Source of the DNA: Rhodospirillales bacterium RIFCSPLOWO2_12_FULL_67_15
Lineage (GTDB): Bacteria; Pseudomonadota; Alphaproteobacteria; Rhodospirillales; 2-12-FULL-67-15
Direction of reading: 5' to 3'
DNA length: 7,138 nt
Assembly (NCBI GenBank): GCA_001830475.1
Contig: MIAC01000145.1
Location: 624 to 7,761 of the forward strand
In this document: positions 1-6,559 of the stretch, piece by piece
Layout of the letters: every line of letters starts with the position of its first letter
Numbering within the stretch: the stretch's first letter is position 1
Program-made: the position numbers and the translations under genes
Notes under the pieces: model-generated
What the model was told of the DNA's origin: nothing
Databases searched by the model: none
What the model saw: the letters and a program-made list of their open reading frames with translations, nothing else

Positions 1-698
1 TAGGTGGTGCAGACCGGCGCCTGGAGGTATTCGGCGAGCGCGATGCACTCCTTCTGCCCGCCGCCCATGACGATGCCGCCGCCGGCGAGGATCACCGGGA
101 ACTTGGCCTCCGCGAGCGCGCGGGCCGCGGCTTCCAGGCTTTCGGGTCCGCCGGCGGCGCGTTCGATCCGGCGGGGTTTCGGAATCGCCACGTCGATCTC
201 GCCGTAGAAGAGATCGCGCGGAATGTTGATCTGCACCGGGCCGCGCTCGGCGATGGCGATGTCGAACGCGCGTCCCATCATCTCGGGGATCCGGTCGGAG
301 CGGCGGATGTCCGCCTGGTATTTGGTGATCTTGGAGAAGATCGGGATCTGGTCGGTTTCCTGGAAGCCGCCGAGACCCATGGAGTTGGACCCGGTTTCGG
401 GCGTGATGCACACGACCGGCGAGTGCGCCCAGTAGGCCGCCGCGACGGCGGTGACATAATTGGTCACGCCGGGGCCGTTCTGACCGATGCAGACGCCGTG
501 CTTGCCGGTGACGCGGGCGTAACCGTCGGCCATGTGGCCGGCGCCCTGCTCGTGGGCGACGGGAAAGAACCGGATTCCGGCCGGCTCGAAGATGTCGAGC
601 GCGTCCATGTAGGCCGAGCCGACGATGCCGAACACGTATTTCACTTCATTGGCCGCCAGCGTCTCGACGAAGGCTTCGCTCGGGGTCATGCGGGTCAT
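1..698 (-). CDS. xsc: Sulfoacetaldehyde acetyltransferase, N-terminal 232 residues (cut by window edge)
   Basis: Xsc is a cytoplasmic, thiamine-diphosphate-dependent enzyme that converts sulfoacetaldehyde and phosphate to acetyl phosphate and sulfite, the desulfonating step of taurine, isethionate and sulfoacetate catabolism. The translation opens MTRMTPSEAFVETLAA and matches the ThDP pyrimidine-binding domain. Signature stretches are VFGIVGSAYMDALDIF (22-37), VAHEQGAGHMADGYARVTG (47-65) with the cofactor-activating Glu50, QNGPGVTN (73-80), MGLGGFQETDQIPIFSKITK (107-126) and NIPRDLFYGEID (158-169). The HSPVV/MGLGGFQET/FYGEID combination is typical of Xsc and not of acetolactate synthase. The start of the central domain follows (VILAGGGIV, about 202-210). 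The family is about 590-600 residues, so some 60% is missing beyond position 1. ATG at 698 is preferred over ATG at 689 because AGGAGG lies six bases upstream of it. It is the last visible gene of the sauSCD-xsc operon. Identity is near certain; whether the rest is intact cannot be seen. Confidence 0.96.
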   Translation of the reverse strand, partial: MTRMTPSEAFVETLAANEVKYVFGIVGSAYMDALDIFEPAGIRFFPVAHEQGAGHMADGYARVTGKHGVCIGQNGPGVTNYVTAVAAAYWAHSPVVCITPETGSNSMGLGGFQETDQIPIFSKITKYQADIRRSDRIPEMMGRAFDIAIAERGPVQINIPRDLFYGEIDVAIPKPRRIERAAGGPESLEAAARALAEAKFPVILAGGGIVMGGGQKECIALAEYLQAPVCTT

Positions 699-704
699 GG
701 ATTT

Positions 705-710
705 CCTCCT
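705..710 (-). promoter_or_regulatory. Ribosome binding site of xsc
   Basis: The minus strand reads AGGAGG, then AAATCC, then ATG at 698. This is a perfect Shine-Dalgarno core with a six-base spacer, and it decides the xsc start against the second in-frame ATG three codons later. It lies in the 28-base gap after sauD, so xsc can be translated independently of the coupled sauS-sauC-sauD genes and probably at a higher rate. Confidence 0.8.
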
Positions 711-726
711 GGGTCGATCGTGCGAT

Positions 727-1644
727 TTATCCCGACTTGCTTTGCCGGGCGGATTGGGGATTCGCGCGCGCGGCGCGGGCGAGGGCTTTGGTGAGCGCGG
801 GCGCCAGCCCCGACGGCAAGTCGAGGACTTCGACTCCGGCCTGTTCGAGCGCGTGGCGTTTGGAATCATAGGTCCCGCGCGCACCCAAGACAATGGCGCC
901 GGCGTGGCCCATGCGCTTGCCGACCGGCGCGGCGCGGCCGGCGATGAAGGCGACCACGGGCTTGGTCATGGTCGCGGCGTATTCGGCCGCCGTTTCCTCC
1001 GCCGCGCCGCCGATCTCGCCGACCAGGACCACGGCGTCGGTGCCGGGGTCGCGTGCGAAGATTTCGAGCGCGTCGCGGCTGGTGGTGCCGACGATGGCAT
1101 CGCCGCCGACGCCGATGAAAGCCGACTGGCCGAGGCCGGCGCGGGTGAGATCGAGGCAAACCAGCGTGCCCAGGCTGCCGCTCCGCGAGATCACGCCGAC
1201 CCGGCCGGGGCGGAAGACGTTGCGGTTGAACCCCGGCATGATGCCGACGAAACATTCGCCCGGAGTCACGAGTCCGGCGGTGTTGGGTCCGACGACGGCG
1301 GTGCCGCTGTTGCGGGCAGCGGCGAGGAAATACATAACGTCCTGCACGGGAATGTGCTCGGTCAGCATCACCAGCAGTCTGGCCCCGGCGTCGATGGCGT
1401 CGAGCGCCGCGGCGCGGGCGCCGAGCGGCGGAACGAACTGGACGACAACGTCGAAGCCGACCGCCTTGGCTGCCTCGACCGCCGACGCGAAGACCGGCAG
1501 GCCGAGGTGGGTTTCGCCCGCTTTCTTCGGATTGACCCCGCCGACGACGCGGGTGCCGCATTCGATCATCTTCTCGGTCCAGAAGGTTCCCTGCCGTCCG
1601 GTGATCCCCTGGACCAGAACCCGGTGTATGCGGCGAACGATCAT
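727..1644 (-). CDS. sauD: ADP-forming acyl-CoA ligase alpha subunit (SucD-like), probable sulfoacetate-CoA ligase SauD
   Basis: This is the CoA-binding, phosphohistidine-carrying alpha subunit of a succinyl-CoA-synthetase-type ligase (305 aa; SucD is about 290). An N-terminal Rossmann CoA-binding domain has [14 protein letters not shown] (13-26) and [20 protein letters not shown] (33-52). [12 protein letters not shown] (119-130) replaces the GPNCPGxxTPGE seen in SucD. The ligase domain has [12 protein letters not shown] (148-159), [17 protein letters not shown] (180-196), GEIGGAAEE (209-217) and KRMGHAGAI (243-251). His247 is the expected phosphorylated residue and Glu210 its stabilising partner. 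The tail [12 protein letters not shown] extends past the SucD end. ATG at 1644 overlaps the sauC stop as ATGA, and GAGGG lies just upstream. With SauC it would make sulfoacetyl-CoA from sulfoacetate, ATP and CoA. That substrate is inferred from linkage to sauS and xsc; succinate, malate or another carboxylate is not excluded by sequence alone. The ligase family is certain. Confidence 0.85.
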   Translation of the reverse strand: MIVRRIHRVLVQGITGRQGTFWTEKMIECGTRVVGGVNPKKAGETHLGLPVFASAVEAAKAVGFDVVVQFVPPLGARAAALDAIDAGARLLVMLTEHIPVQDVMYFLAAARNSGTAVVGPNTAGLVTPGECFVGIMPGFNRNVFRPGRVGVISRSGSLGTLVCLDLTRAGLGQSAFIGVGGDAIVGTTSRDALEIFARDPGTDAVVLVGEIGGAAEETAAEYAATMTKPVVAFIAGRAAPVGKRMGHAGAIVLGARGTYDSKRHALEQAGVEVLDLPSGLAPALTKALARAARANPQSARQSKSG

Positions 1645-2765
1645 CGCGCCGCCCTCACCGCACCTTCGACCGCGTCGTCCATCGAATCGAACGGCTCGAC
1701 GCCGAGCCGGCCTTTGACCAGTCGTACCGCTTCTTCCTCGCCGGTGCCGTGGATCGAGAAAAATACCGGGATCTTGGGGCGCAATTCCTCCCACGCCGTG
1801 ACCACGCCCTCGGCCATGACGTCGGTGCGGGCGAACGCGCCGCAGAAATTCACCACCAGGCTTCGCACGTTCGGATTGGCGAGCACCAGTTCAAGCGCGG
1901 GCTTGGCCCGGGTGTAGGCGTCGCCGCCAATCTCGAGGAAATTCGCCGGCCGGCCGCCGTAGTGGCGGACCGCGTCCATGGTCGTCATGGTGAGCCCGGC
2001 GCCGTTGGCGAGGATGCCGATGTCGCCGTCGAGTTCGATGAAGCGGAGGCCGGCGGCGCGGCCGCGCGCCTCCAGCCCCGTCAGGGGCTCGGCGAGCCCC
2101 TGCTTGGCGAGCGATTCCTGTCGCGCCAGCGCGCCGTCGTCGAGCGCGAGCTTGCCGTCCAAGGCGACGAGAGTGCCCGAGCGGGTGAGCGCGAGAGGAT
2201 TGATCTCGACCAATTCCGCGTCGCGCGCGCGGTAGAAGGCATAGAGCCGGACAAGTAGATCGGCGAGCAGCGCTTGCGCCGGGCCGAGATCGAGGCCGCC
2301 GAGCATCGTTTCCGCGTCCTTCGCCGCGAATCCGGCGAGAATGTCGACCGGGTGGCGGCGGACGGATTGGGGGTCGCGCGCCGCGGCTTCCTCGATGTCC
2401 ATGCCGCCCAAGGTGGAGAACAGCACCAGCGGCCCCTGGCTCGCGGGATCGTTGAGGACCGCGGCATAGAGCTCGCGCGCGATCGCGATGCGCTTTTCCA
2501 CCAACAGGCGCTTGATACGATGCGCGCCGAGGGTCATGCCGAGGATGCGGCGCGCCGCCGCCGCGGCCTCCGCGGGCGATTCCGCGAGCGCGATGGCGCC
2601 GGCTTTGCCACGCTTGCCGGCTGGCGCCTGGGCCTTGACCGCGACCGGCCCCAGCGCGCGGGCGGCGGCCTCGGCCTCCGCCGGCGTCGTGACAACCCTG
2701 CCTTCGGGGACCGGAATCCCCGCGGCGGCGAATTCGGCCTTGGCGACGTGCTCCTCGAAGTTCAT
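1641..2765 (-). CDS. sauC: ADP-forming acyl-CoA ligase beta subunit (SucC-like, ATP-grasp), probable sulfoacetate-CoA ligase SauC
   Basis: The nucleotide-binding beta subunit, 374 aa (SucC is about 390). An N-terminal ATP-grasp domain begins [20 protein letters not shown] as in SucC (residues 1-20). It carries [16 protein letters not shown] (43-58), the metal-binding region [10 protein letters not shown] (185-194) with Asn189, and Asp203 in ALDGKLAL. The C-terminal flavodoxin-like ligase domain has [17 protein letters not shown] (244-260), [14 protein letters not shown] (270-283) and [17 protein letters not shown] (304-320). Two stretches depart from ordinary SucC: CGAFART stands where GGIVRCD is usual, and [12 protein letters not shown] (335-346) where VVRLxGxN is usual. 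Both lie in the ligase domain and could mark a changed acid substrate. ATG at 2765 overlaps the sauS TGA stop (ATGA) and the stop overlaps the sauD start (ATGA), so all three genes are probably translationally coupled. The upstream Shine-Dalgarno is weak, which fits coupling. Family assignment is firm; the sulfoacetate substrate is inferred from neighbours. Confidence 0.85.
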   Translation of the reverse strand: MNFEEHVAKAEFAAAGIPVPEGRVVTTPAEAEAAARALGPVAVKAQAPAGKRGKAGAIALAESPAEAAAAARRILGMTLGAHRIKRLLVEKRIAIARELYAAVLNDPASQGPLVLFSTLGGMDIEEAAARDPQSVRRHPVDILAGFAAKDAETMLGGLDLGPAQALLADLLVRLYAFYRARDAELVEINPLALTRSGTLVALDGKLALDDGALARQESLAKQGLAEPLTGLEARGRAAGLRFIELDGDIGILANGAGLTMTTMDAVRHYGGRPANFLEIGGDAYTRAKPALELVLANPNVRSLVVNFCGAFARTDVMAEGVVTAWEELRPKIPVFFSIHGTGEEEAVRLVKGRLGVEPFDSMDDAVEGAVRAAR

Positions 2766-4231
2766 CCCGATGTCCCCGCCCGCGCCCCGCGGCCATGGCG
2801 GGCGAAATAGGGGCCGAACAGTTCCGCTTCCGTCGGCTTGTCTTCGGGGATCACGGTCGAAAGATGGGTGACGTTGATGAAGTTCCGGTAATTGAGATTG
2901 TCGCTGATGCTGTTGCCGCCCCAGGTACCGCAGCCCATGCTCAGGGTGAAGTTGAGGCCGTTGTCGAAGCTGCCGCCGTTGCCGAAGGTGTGCGCCTGGT
3001 TGACCAGCACGCGCACGACGTCGAGCTCGGCGGCGAGACGGCGGGCGTGATTCATGTCACGGGTGTGCAGGCCGCAGGAATGGCCCGCGCCCTGGAAAGC
3101 GAGGATTTCGCGCACGCGCGCGATCGCGGCGGCGAAGTCCTTGGCGCGATAGATGGCGAGCGCGAGCGAAAGCTTTTCGCCCGAAAACGGATGATCGGGG
3201 CCGACGCCGGTTTCTTCGACCATGAAGAACTTCGCTTTCCGCGCTTCGTCCGGAAGTCCGGTCATCTCCGCGAACACGCTCGCGTCCTTGGCGACGAGCT
3301 GGCGGTTGAGTGCGCCGTTAATCCAAAGCTTGGATTCGATGACCGCTTTTTCCCGAGGCGTCGCCATGTAGCCGCCGGATTCCTTGAGAGCCGCGATCGC
3401 CGCGTCGTAGACATCGTCGAGGACGATCAGCGCATTCTCGGAGGAACAGGAGGTGGCGTTGTCGAAGATTTTGGAATCGCGGATCTTGGCCGCGGCGGCG
3501 GCGAGGTCGGCGCTCGAATCGACAATGACCGGGACGTTGCCGGTGCCGACCCCGATCGCGGGCTTGCCCGAGCGGTAGGCGCGCCGGACGTTGTCCTGCG
3601 AGCCGGTGACCACGATCAGATCGCAGGCTTCCATCAGCGCCTGGGTCAGCGACTTGGAAACCGGCGGCGGCAAAACCTGAACCAGGTCGGCGGGGTGTCC
3701 GGCGCGGGTCAATTCGTCCCGCATCATCTCCACCACCCGCCCGGTCGTGCCCTGGCCCGCGGGCGAAGGCGCGATGACGATGGCGTTCCGCCCCTTGACC
3801 GCCATCATCGCTTTGTTGGCGGGGGTGGCGGCGGGGTTGGTCGAGGGACAGATCGCGCCGACCACGCCGACCGGCTTGGCGTACTTGACGATGCCGCGCT
3901 TCGGGTCTTCCTCGATGATCCCGACGGTGCGCGCGCGCAAGAGATCGCGGAGCGTGCCGAAGGTCTTGCGTTGGTTCTTGGTGATTTTGTCGGGAACGTT
4001 GCCGAGCCCGGTGTCCTTGACCGCCATCTGGGCGAGCGCCTGGGCGCGGCCGGGCTCGTAAATCGCCCAGGCGAGCGCGCGCACGGCATCGTCCACCGTT
4101 TCCTGGGAGGCGCCGGCGAAAGCGGCCATGGCGGCGCGGGCCTTCCCGACCAGCAGGGCGACCGTGGCGCGGTCTTTCTCCATCTGGTCCTTGTCCTTGG
4201 CGGCCTGCGCGGGGGTCGAGACGTGACCCAT
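2762..4231 (-). CDS. sauS: CoA-acylating aldehyde dehydrogenase, probable sulfoacetaldehyde dehydrogenase SauS
   Basis: A cytoplasmic, CoA- and NAD(P)-dependent aldehyde dehydrogenase of 489 aa. In this cluster it would reduce sulfoacetyl-CoA to sulfoacetaldehyde, feeding Xsc. An N-terminal helical segment (about 1-90) is followed by the cofactor domain with VGVVGAICPSTNPAATPANK (121-140) and AIGVGTGNVPVIVD (225-238). The catalytic domain has IFDNATSCSSENALIV (255-270) with nucleophile Cys262. The C-terminal stretch GSFDNGLNFTLSMGCGTWGG (420-439) resembles the AdhE/EutE-type acylating branch, in contrast to hydrolytic aldehyde dehydrogenases. There is no signal peptide. ATG at 4231 is chosen because AGGAGGG ends six bases upstream (4238-4244); Met17 is the alternative but has no such support. 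It is the first gene of the minus-strand operon, transcribed away from lysR, and its stop overlaps the sauC start by four bases. Acylating ALDH is near certain; specificity for sulfoacetaldehyde follows from operon partners. Confidence 0.88.
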   Translation of the reverse strand: MGHVSTPAQAAKDKDQMEKDRATVALLVGKARAAMAAFAGASQETVDDAVRALAWAIYEPGRAQALAQMAVKDTGLGNVPDKITKNQRKTFGTLRDLLRARTVGIIEEDPKRGIVKYAKPVGVVGAICPSTNPAATPANKAMMAVKGRNAIVIAPSPAGQGTTGRVVEMMRDELTRAGHPADLVQVLPPPVSKSLTQALMEACDLIVVTGSQDNVRRAYRSGKPAIGVGTGNVPVIVDSSADLAAAAAKIRDSKIFDNATSCSSENALIVLDDVYDAAIAALKESGGYMATPREKAVIESKLWINGALNRQLVAKDASVFAEMTGLPDEARKAKFFMVEETGVGPDHPFSGEKLSLALAIYRAKDFAAAIARVREILAFQGAGHSCGLHTRDMNHARRLAAELDVVRVLVNQAHTFGNGGSFDNGLNFTLSMGCGTWGGNSISDNLNYRNFINVTHLSTVIPEDKPTEAELFGPYFARHGRGARAGTSG

Positions 4232-4280
4232 GGGGAGCCCTCCTGCGAAAAAACGGGCGGCGTTCGGGGAAGGTACACTT

Positions 4281-4336
4281 CATCAAAAGACGAGAAAAAC
4301 GAATAAGATTGTTCCTTAGATTCAATATTTTTGATG
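4281..4336. repeat. Spaced inverted repeat CATCAAAA / TTTTGATG
   Basis: CATCAAAA at 4281-4288 is the exact reverse complement of TTTTGATG at 4329-4336, with 40 bases between the arms. Both arms sit in the AT-rich divergent promoter, and the right arm overlaps the T-N11-A site. They could be two half-sites for the regulator, an upstream recognition site and an activation site, bridged by bending. An eight-base match in AT-rich DNA could also be chance. Confidence 0.45.
4322..4334. promoter_or_regulatory. Candidate LysR-type operator (T-N11-A box)
   Basis: TCAATATTTTTGA is an imperfect palindrome with perfect TCAA and TTGA arms around a five-base AT spacer, matching the T-N11-A layout of LysR-family sites. 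It sits 34 bases upstream of the lysR ATG and about 90 bases upstream of the sauS ATG, a position suited to repressing its own gene and activating sauS. The motif is short and was found by eye. Confidence 0.5.
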
Positions 4337-4340
4337 TAAT
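4335..4340 (+). promoter_or_regulatory. Possible -10 element of the lysR promoter
   Basis: TGTAAT matches the TATAAT consensus at five of six positions and lies 27 bases before the lysR ATG. That would place transcription start near 4347, just ahead of the Shine-Dalgarno. No good -35 hexamer is found 16-18 bases upstream; TTGTTC at 4309-4314 is spaced 20 bases. The element directly abuts the T-N11-A box, which would allow autorepression by a bound regulator. Confidence 0.3.
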
Positions 4341-4367
4341 GGGCTCCGTCTCCCAGAGGAGGTCCCC

Positions 4368-5243
4368 ATGGGTATTCGCAACCTGCGCACCCTTGTCGCG
4401 GTCGCCGATCGCGGCAGCTTCGCCGCCGCCGCCCGTGCCGTCGGATTGACCCAATCGGCCGTGAGCATGCAATTGCGCGGCCTGGAAGACGAGCTGCGGA
4501 TCAAGCTGTTCGACCGGCACCGGCGCCCGCCCGCCCTCAACGATCACGGCAAGCAGTTGGTCCGGCGCGCCCGCGAGATCGTCCAGCTCTACGAGCGGAT
4601 GGCCGAAGCGACCGCCCCGGACACGGACGGCATGGCGGGCTTGCTCGAGGTGGGCGCGGTGCCGACGGCGCTTTCGGGGATCGTGCCCCGGGCGCTCGCC
4701 GGCCTGCAGCGGATTCACCCGCACATCGCCGTCAACCTCGTCAACGGCATGTCGGGCGAGCTGGTCCAGCGCGTCGAGCGCGGCGAGCTCGACGCCGCCC
4801 TGATCAGCGAGCCCAACCACGTCCCGGCCGACCTCGTCTGGCGCCCCGTGGCGACGGAAAAAATCGCGGTCGCCGCGCCCCCGCACAGCGCCGAGAAGAC
4901 CGACCGCGAACTGCTCGCGGCCTGGCCCTACATCCGTTACAACCGCCGCGCCTGGGTCGCGCGGCCGATCCAGCAAAGCCTGCGCGCGCGCGGGATCAGG
5001 CCGCGCCAGGCGATGGAGCTCGATTCGATCGAATCCATCCTGCTTATGGTCTACTACGGCCTCGGCATCGCGATCGTCCCGCAGCGCTGCGTCGAGGGGC
5101 CGCATCCGTTGCCGGTGCGCTACGTCCCGTTCGGCGAGCCGCCGCTCGAGCGCCGCATCGGCCTGATCGAACGCTCCGACAACCCCAAATCCAATCTCGC
5201 CCAGGCGCTGCACGCGGTCTTCACCAGCCTCGCAACGGCTTAG
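4368..5243 (+). CDS. LysR-family transcriptional regulator, probable regulator of the sulfonate cluster
   Basis: A 291-residue protein of normal LysR length. The N-terminal winged helix-turn-helix covers about residues 1-62 (LRTLVAVADRGSFAAAARAV, then GLTQSAVSMQLRGLEDEL and LFDRHRRPPALNDHG). A linker helix follows, and from about 90 on the periplasmic-binding-protein-like effector domain: LLEVGAVPTALSGIVPRALA, ELVQRVERGELDAALISEP, and near the end a hydrophobic GLGIAIVPQRCV. ATG at 4368 has a strong AGGAGGT four bases upstream. The gene is divergent from sauS and sits between the sau-xsc operon and the dctQM transporter genes, so it probably controls one or both. Its inducer cannot be read from sequence; sulfoacetate or a pathway intermediate is a reasonable guess. 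Its TAG stop overlaps the stop of convergent dctM by bases 5240-5243. Family is certain; target genes are inferred. Confidence 0.93.
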   Translation: MGIRNLRTLVAVADRGSFAAAARAVGLTQSAVSMQLRGLEDELRIKLFDRHRRPPALNDHGKQLVRRAREIVQLYERMAEATAPDTDGMAGLLEVGAVPTALSGIVPRALAGLQRIHPHIAVNLVNGMSGELVQRVERGELDAALISEPNHVPADLVWRPVATEKIAVAAPPHSAEKTDRELLAAWPYIRYNRRAWVARPIQQSLRARGIRPRQAMELDSIESILLMVYYGLGIAIVPQRCVEGPHPLPVRYVPFGEPPLERRIGLIERSDNPKSNLAQALHAVFTSLATA

Positions 5244-6559
5244 AAGAGAATCTTCGGCAGCCAGAGCGCGAGTTGCGGGAACGCGAAAATGAGCGCGAGG
5301 CCGGCGACCTGCAACCACATGAATTGCAGCATGCCGGCGTAGATGTCGCGCAGGCTCCAGTCGGGGACGACCCCTTTCAGGAAATACGCCGACAGCGCGA
5401 CCGGCGGCGACAACCACGCCGTTTGCAGGCAGACGGCGACGAGCGTGCAGAACCAGATCAGGTCGATGCCGGCCTTCTGCACGATCGGCAGAAGGATCGG
5501 CACGACGATGAGCACGATCGGCACCCATTCCAGCGGCCAGCCGAGCAGGAAAATGACCAGCAGGATCACGATCAGCAGCATCGTCGGCGGCAGCGCGAGG
5601 CCGAGCAGGGATTCGGCGATCAGCGTCGTGCTGCCGAGGCGCGAGAACACCGCGCCGAAGAAATTCGAGGCCGCGACCAGGAGCAAGATCATGCTCGAAA
5701 TCTCGAGGGTGGACCAAACCGCCCCCTTCAGGCGTTCCCAGGTCAGGCGGCGATAGGCCACGGTCAGGAGCAGAACGGCGAAGGCTCCGACCGCACCGGC
5801 GTCGGTCGGGGTCGCGATCCCGGCGAGAATGACGCCGAGGGTCGCGAGAATGACGATCACCACCGGCACCACGCCGAAGACGAGATCGCGGAGCGCGTGC
5901 CACACGCTCTCGGCGCGTTCCTCGAGCGGCAACAGCGGCCCGAGCGCGGGATTCAGGTGACAGCGCAGCAACGCATAGCCGATATAGAGCGACGACAGCA
6001 GCAGTCCAGGCAGAACCGCGGCGGCGAACAGATACGTTACCGGCACCCCGACCACCGGCCCCATCACGATCAGCATCACCGAGGGCGGGATCAGGATGCC
6101 GAGCGTGCCCCCGGCGGCGATGGTGCCGGCCGAGAGAGGAATGTCGTAGCCGCTTCTCTTCATCGCCGGGGCGGCCATGACCCCGAGCAGCGTCACCGAC
6201 GAGCCGACGATTCCGGTGGCGGCGGCGAAGATGGTCGCGGTGATCAGCACCGCGAGGTAAAGCGAGCCGCGCAAGCCCGCGAGCAGGGACTGAATGCTTC
6301 GGAACAAGCGCTCCATCAGCCCCGACCGCTCGAGCAGGAAGCCCATGAACAGGAAGAACGGCACCGAGGCGAGCGTCGTCTCCTTCATCACCGCGAAGAA
6401 TTGCAGCGTCATCAGGTAGAAAATCATCTTGCCGAGGCCGAGGTAGCCGAAAACCACGGCGACCGCGATCAAGGTGAAGGCGATGGGAAAACCGACGAAG
6501 ATCGCGACGAACAAGGCGCCGAGGGCGACAAAGCCGAGAACCTCCGGACTCACGGCCAT
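5240..6559 (-). CDS. dctM: TRAP transporter large permease subunit (DctM family)
   Basis: This is the 12-helix-type translocation subunit of a tripartite ATP-independent periplasmic transporter in the inner membrane, 439 aa, a normal length. Hydrophobic segments run through the whole protein, starting at VLGFVALGALFVAIFVGFPI (7-26). Family motifs are FFLFMGFLLERSG (68-80), ATGIVGSSVTLLGVMAAPAM (114-133), GGTLGILIPPSVMLIVMG (150-167), TPTDAGAVGAF (250-260) and LSPPVALSAYFLKGVVP (383-399). The open frame runs upstream to 6922, but that part is arginine-rich antisense-like sequence overlapping dctQ. ATG at 6559 (MAVSPEVLGF) has AAGGGAG just upstream, and membrane helix 1 begins there. It overlaps dctQ by ten bases and converges on lysR with overlapping stops. 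Uptake of sulfoacetate or a related C2 sulfonate is inferred from location only; TRAP systems also carry dicarboxylates and many other acids. Confidence 0.93.
   Translation of the reverse strand: MAVSPEVLGFVALGALFVAIFVGFPIAFTLIAVAVVFGYLGLGKMIFYLMTLQFFAVMKETTLASVPFFLFMGFLLERSGLMERLFRSIQSLLAGLRGSLYLAVLITATIFAAATGIVGSSVTLLGVMAAPAMKRSGYDIPLSAGTIAAGGTLGILIPPSVMLIVMGPVVGVPVTYLFAAAVLPGLLLSSLYIGYALLRCHLNPALGPLLPLEERAESVWHALRDLVFGVVPVVIVILATLGVILAGIATPTDAGAVGAFAVLLLTVAYRRLTWERLKGAVWSTLEISSMILLLVAASNFFGAVFSRLGSTTLIAESLLGLALPPTMLLIVILLVIFLLGWPLEWVPIVLIVVPILLPIVQKAGIDLIWFCTLVAVCLQTAWLSPPVALSAYFLKGVVPDWSLRDIYAGMLQFMWLQVAGLALIFAFPQLALWLPKILF

Larger units (their letters stand above)
4232..4367. promoter_or_regulatory. 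Divergent sauS / lysR promoter region
   Basis: This is the only real intergenic space in the window. The 136 bases lie between the start codons of sauS (leftward) and the LysR-type gene (rightward). The core, about 4270-4345, is AT-rich against the GC-rich surroundings, as expected for promoter DNA. Both ends carry strong ribosome binding sites: AGGAGGG on the minus strand (4238-4244) and AGGAGGT on the plus strand (4357-4363, four bases before ATG). The arrangement is the classic one in which a LysR protein binds between its own gene and its target operon. I could not identify a convincing -35/-10 pair for sauS. Confidence 0.8.

Noticed and set aside
1..698. Acetolactate synthase or another ThDP enzyme as identity of the left-edge gene
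   Set aside because: The stretches VGSAYMDALDIF, AYWAHSPVV, MGLGGFQET and NIPRDLFYGEID are those of sulfoacetaldehyde acetyltransferase, and the linked sauS-like gene fits.
1645..1794. N-terminal 50-residue extension of sauD
   Set aside because: The extra residues are arginine/glycine-rich and lie within sauC coding sequence. The CoA-binding domain begins right after ATG 1644, which makes an ATGA overlap with sauC.
2762..4231. Bacterial microcompartment association of SauS
   Set aside because: Some sulfonate pathways are encapsulated, but there are no shell-protein genes in the window and I see no clear encapsulation peptide at either end of the protein.
4234..4243. GGAG/CTCC palindrome covering the sauS ribosome binding site as a regulatory hairpin
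   Set aside because: The loop would be only two bases, so it cannot fold as an intramolecular hairpin; it is better explained as a Shine-Dalgarno plus GC-rich spacer.
2795..4306. 503-codon plus-strand open frame opposite sauS
   Set aside because: It is the antisense of a well-conserved dehydrogenase, with composition dominated by G, A, R, D and V and no recognisable domain. The same reasoning removes the plus-strand frames at 625-1917, 2274-2810 and 5273-6580.
5243..5255. Hairpin GAAGA-GAA-TCTTC as a bidirectional terminator between lysR and dctM
   Set aside because: The stem is only five base pairs, AT-rich, has no T-run on either side and lies inside dctM coding sequence.
3318..5903. 861-codon open frame on the minus strand crossing lysR and part of sauS and dctM
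   Set aside because: It is arginine/proline-rich, low-complexity shadow translation typical of GC-rich DNA. It runs through three genes with clear family motifs and through the AT-rich divergent promoter, and its ATG has no support.
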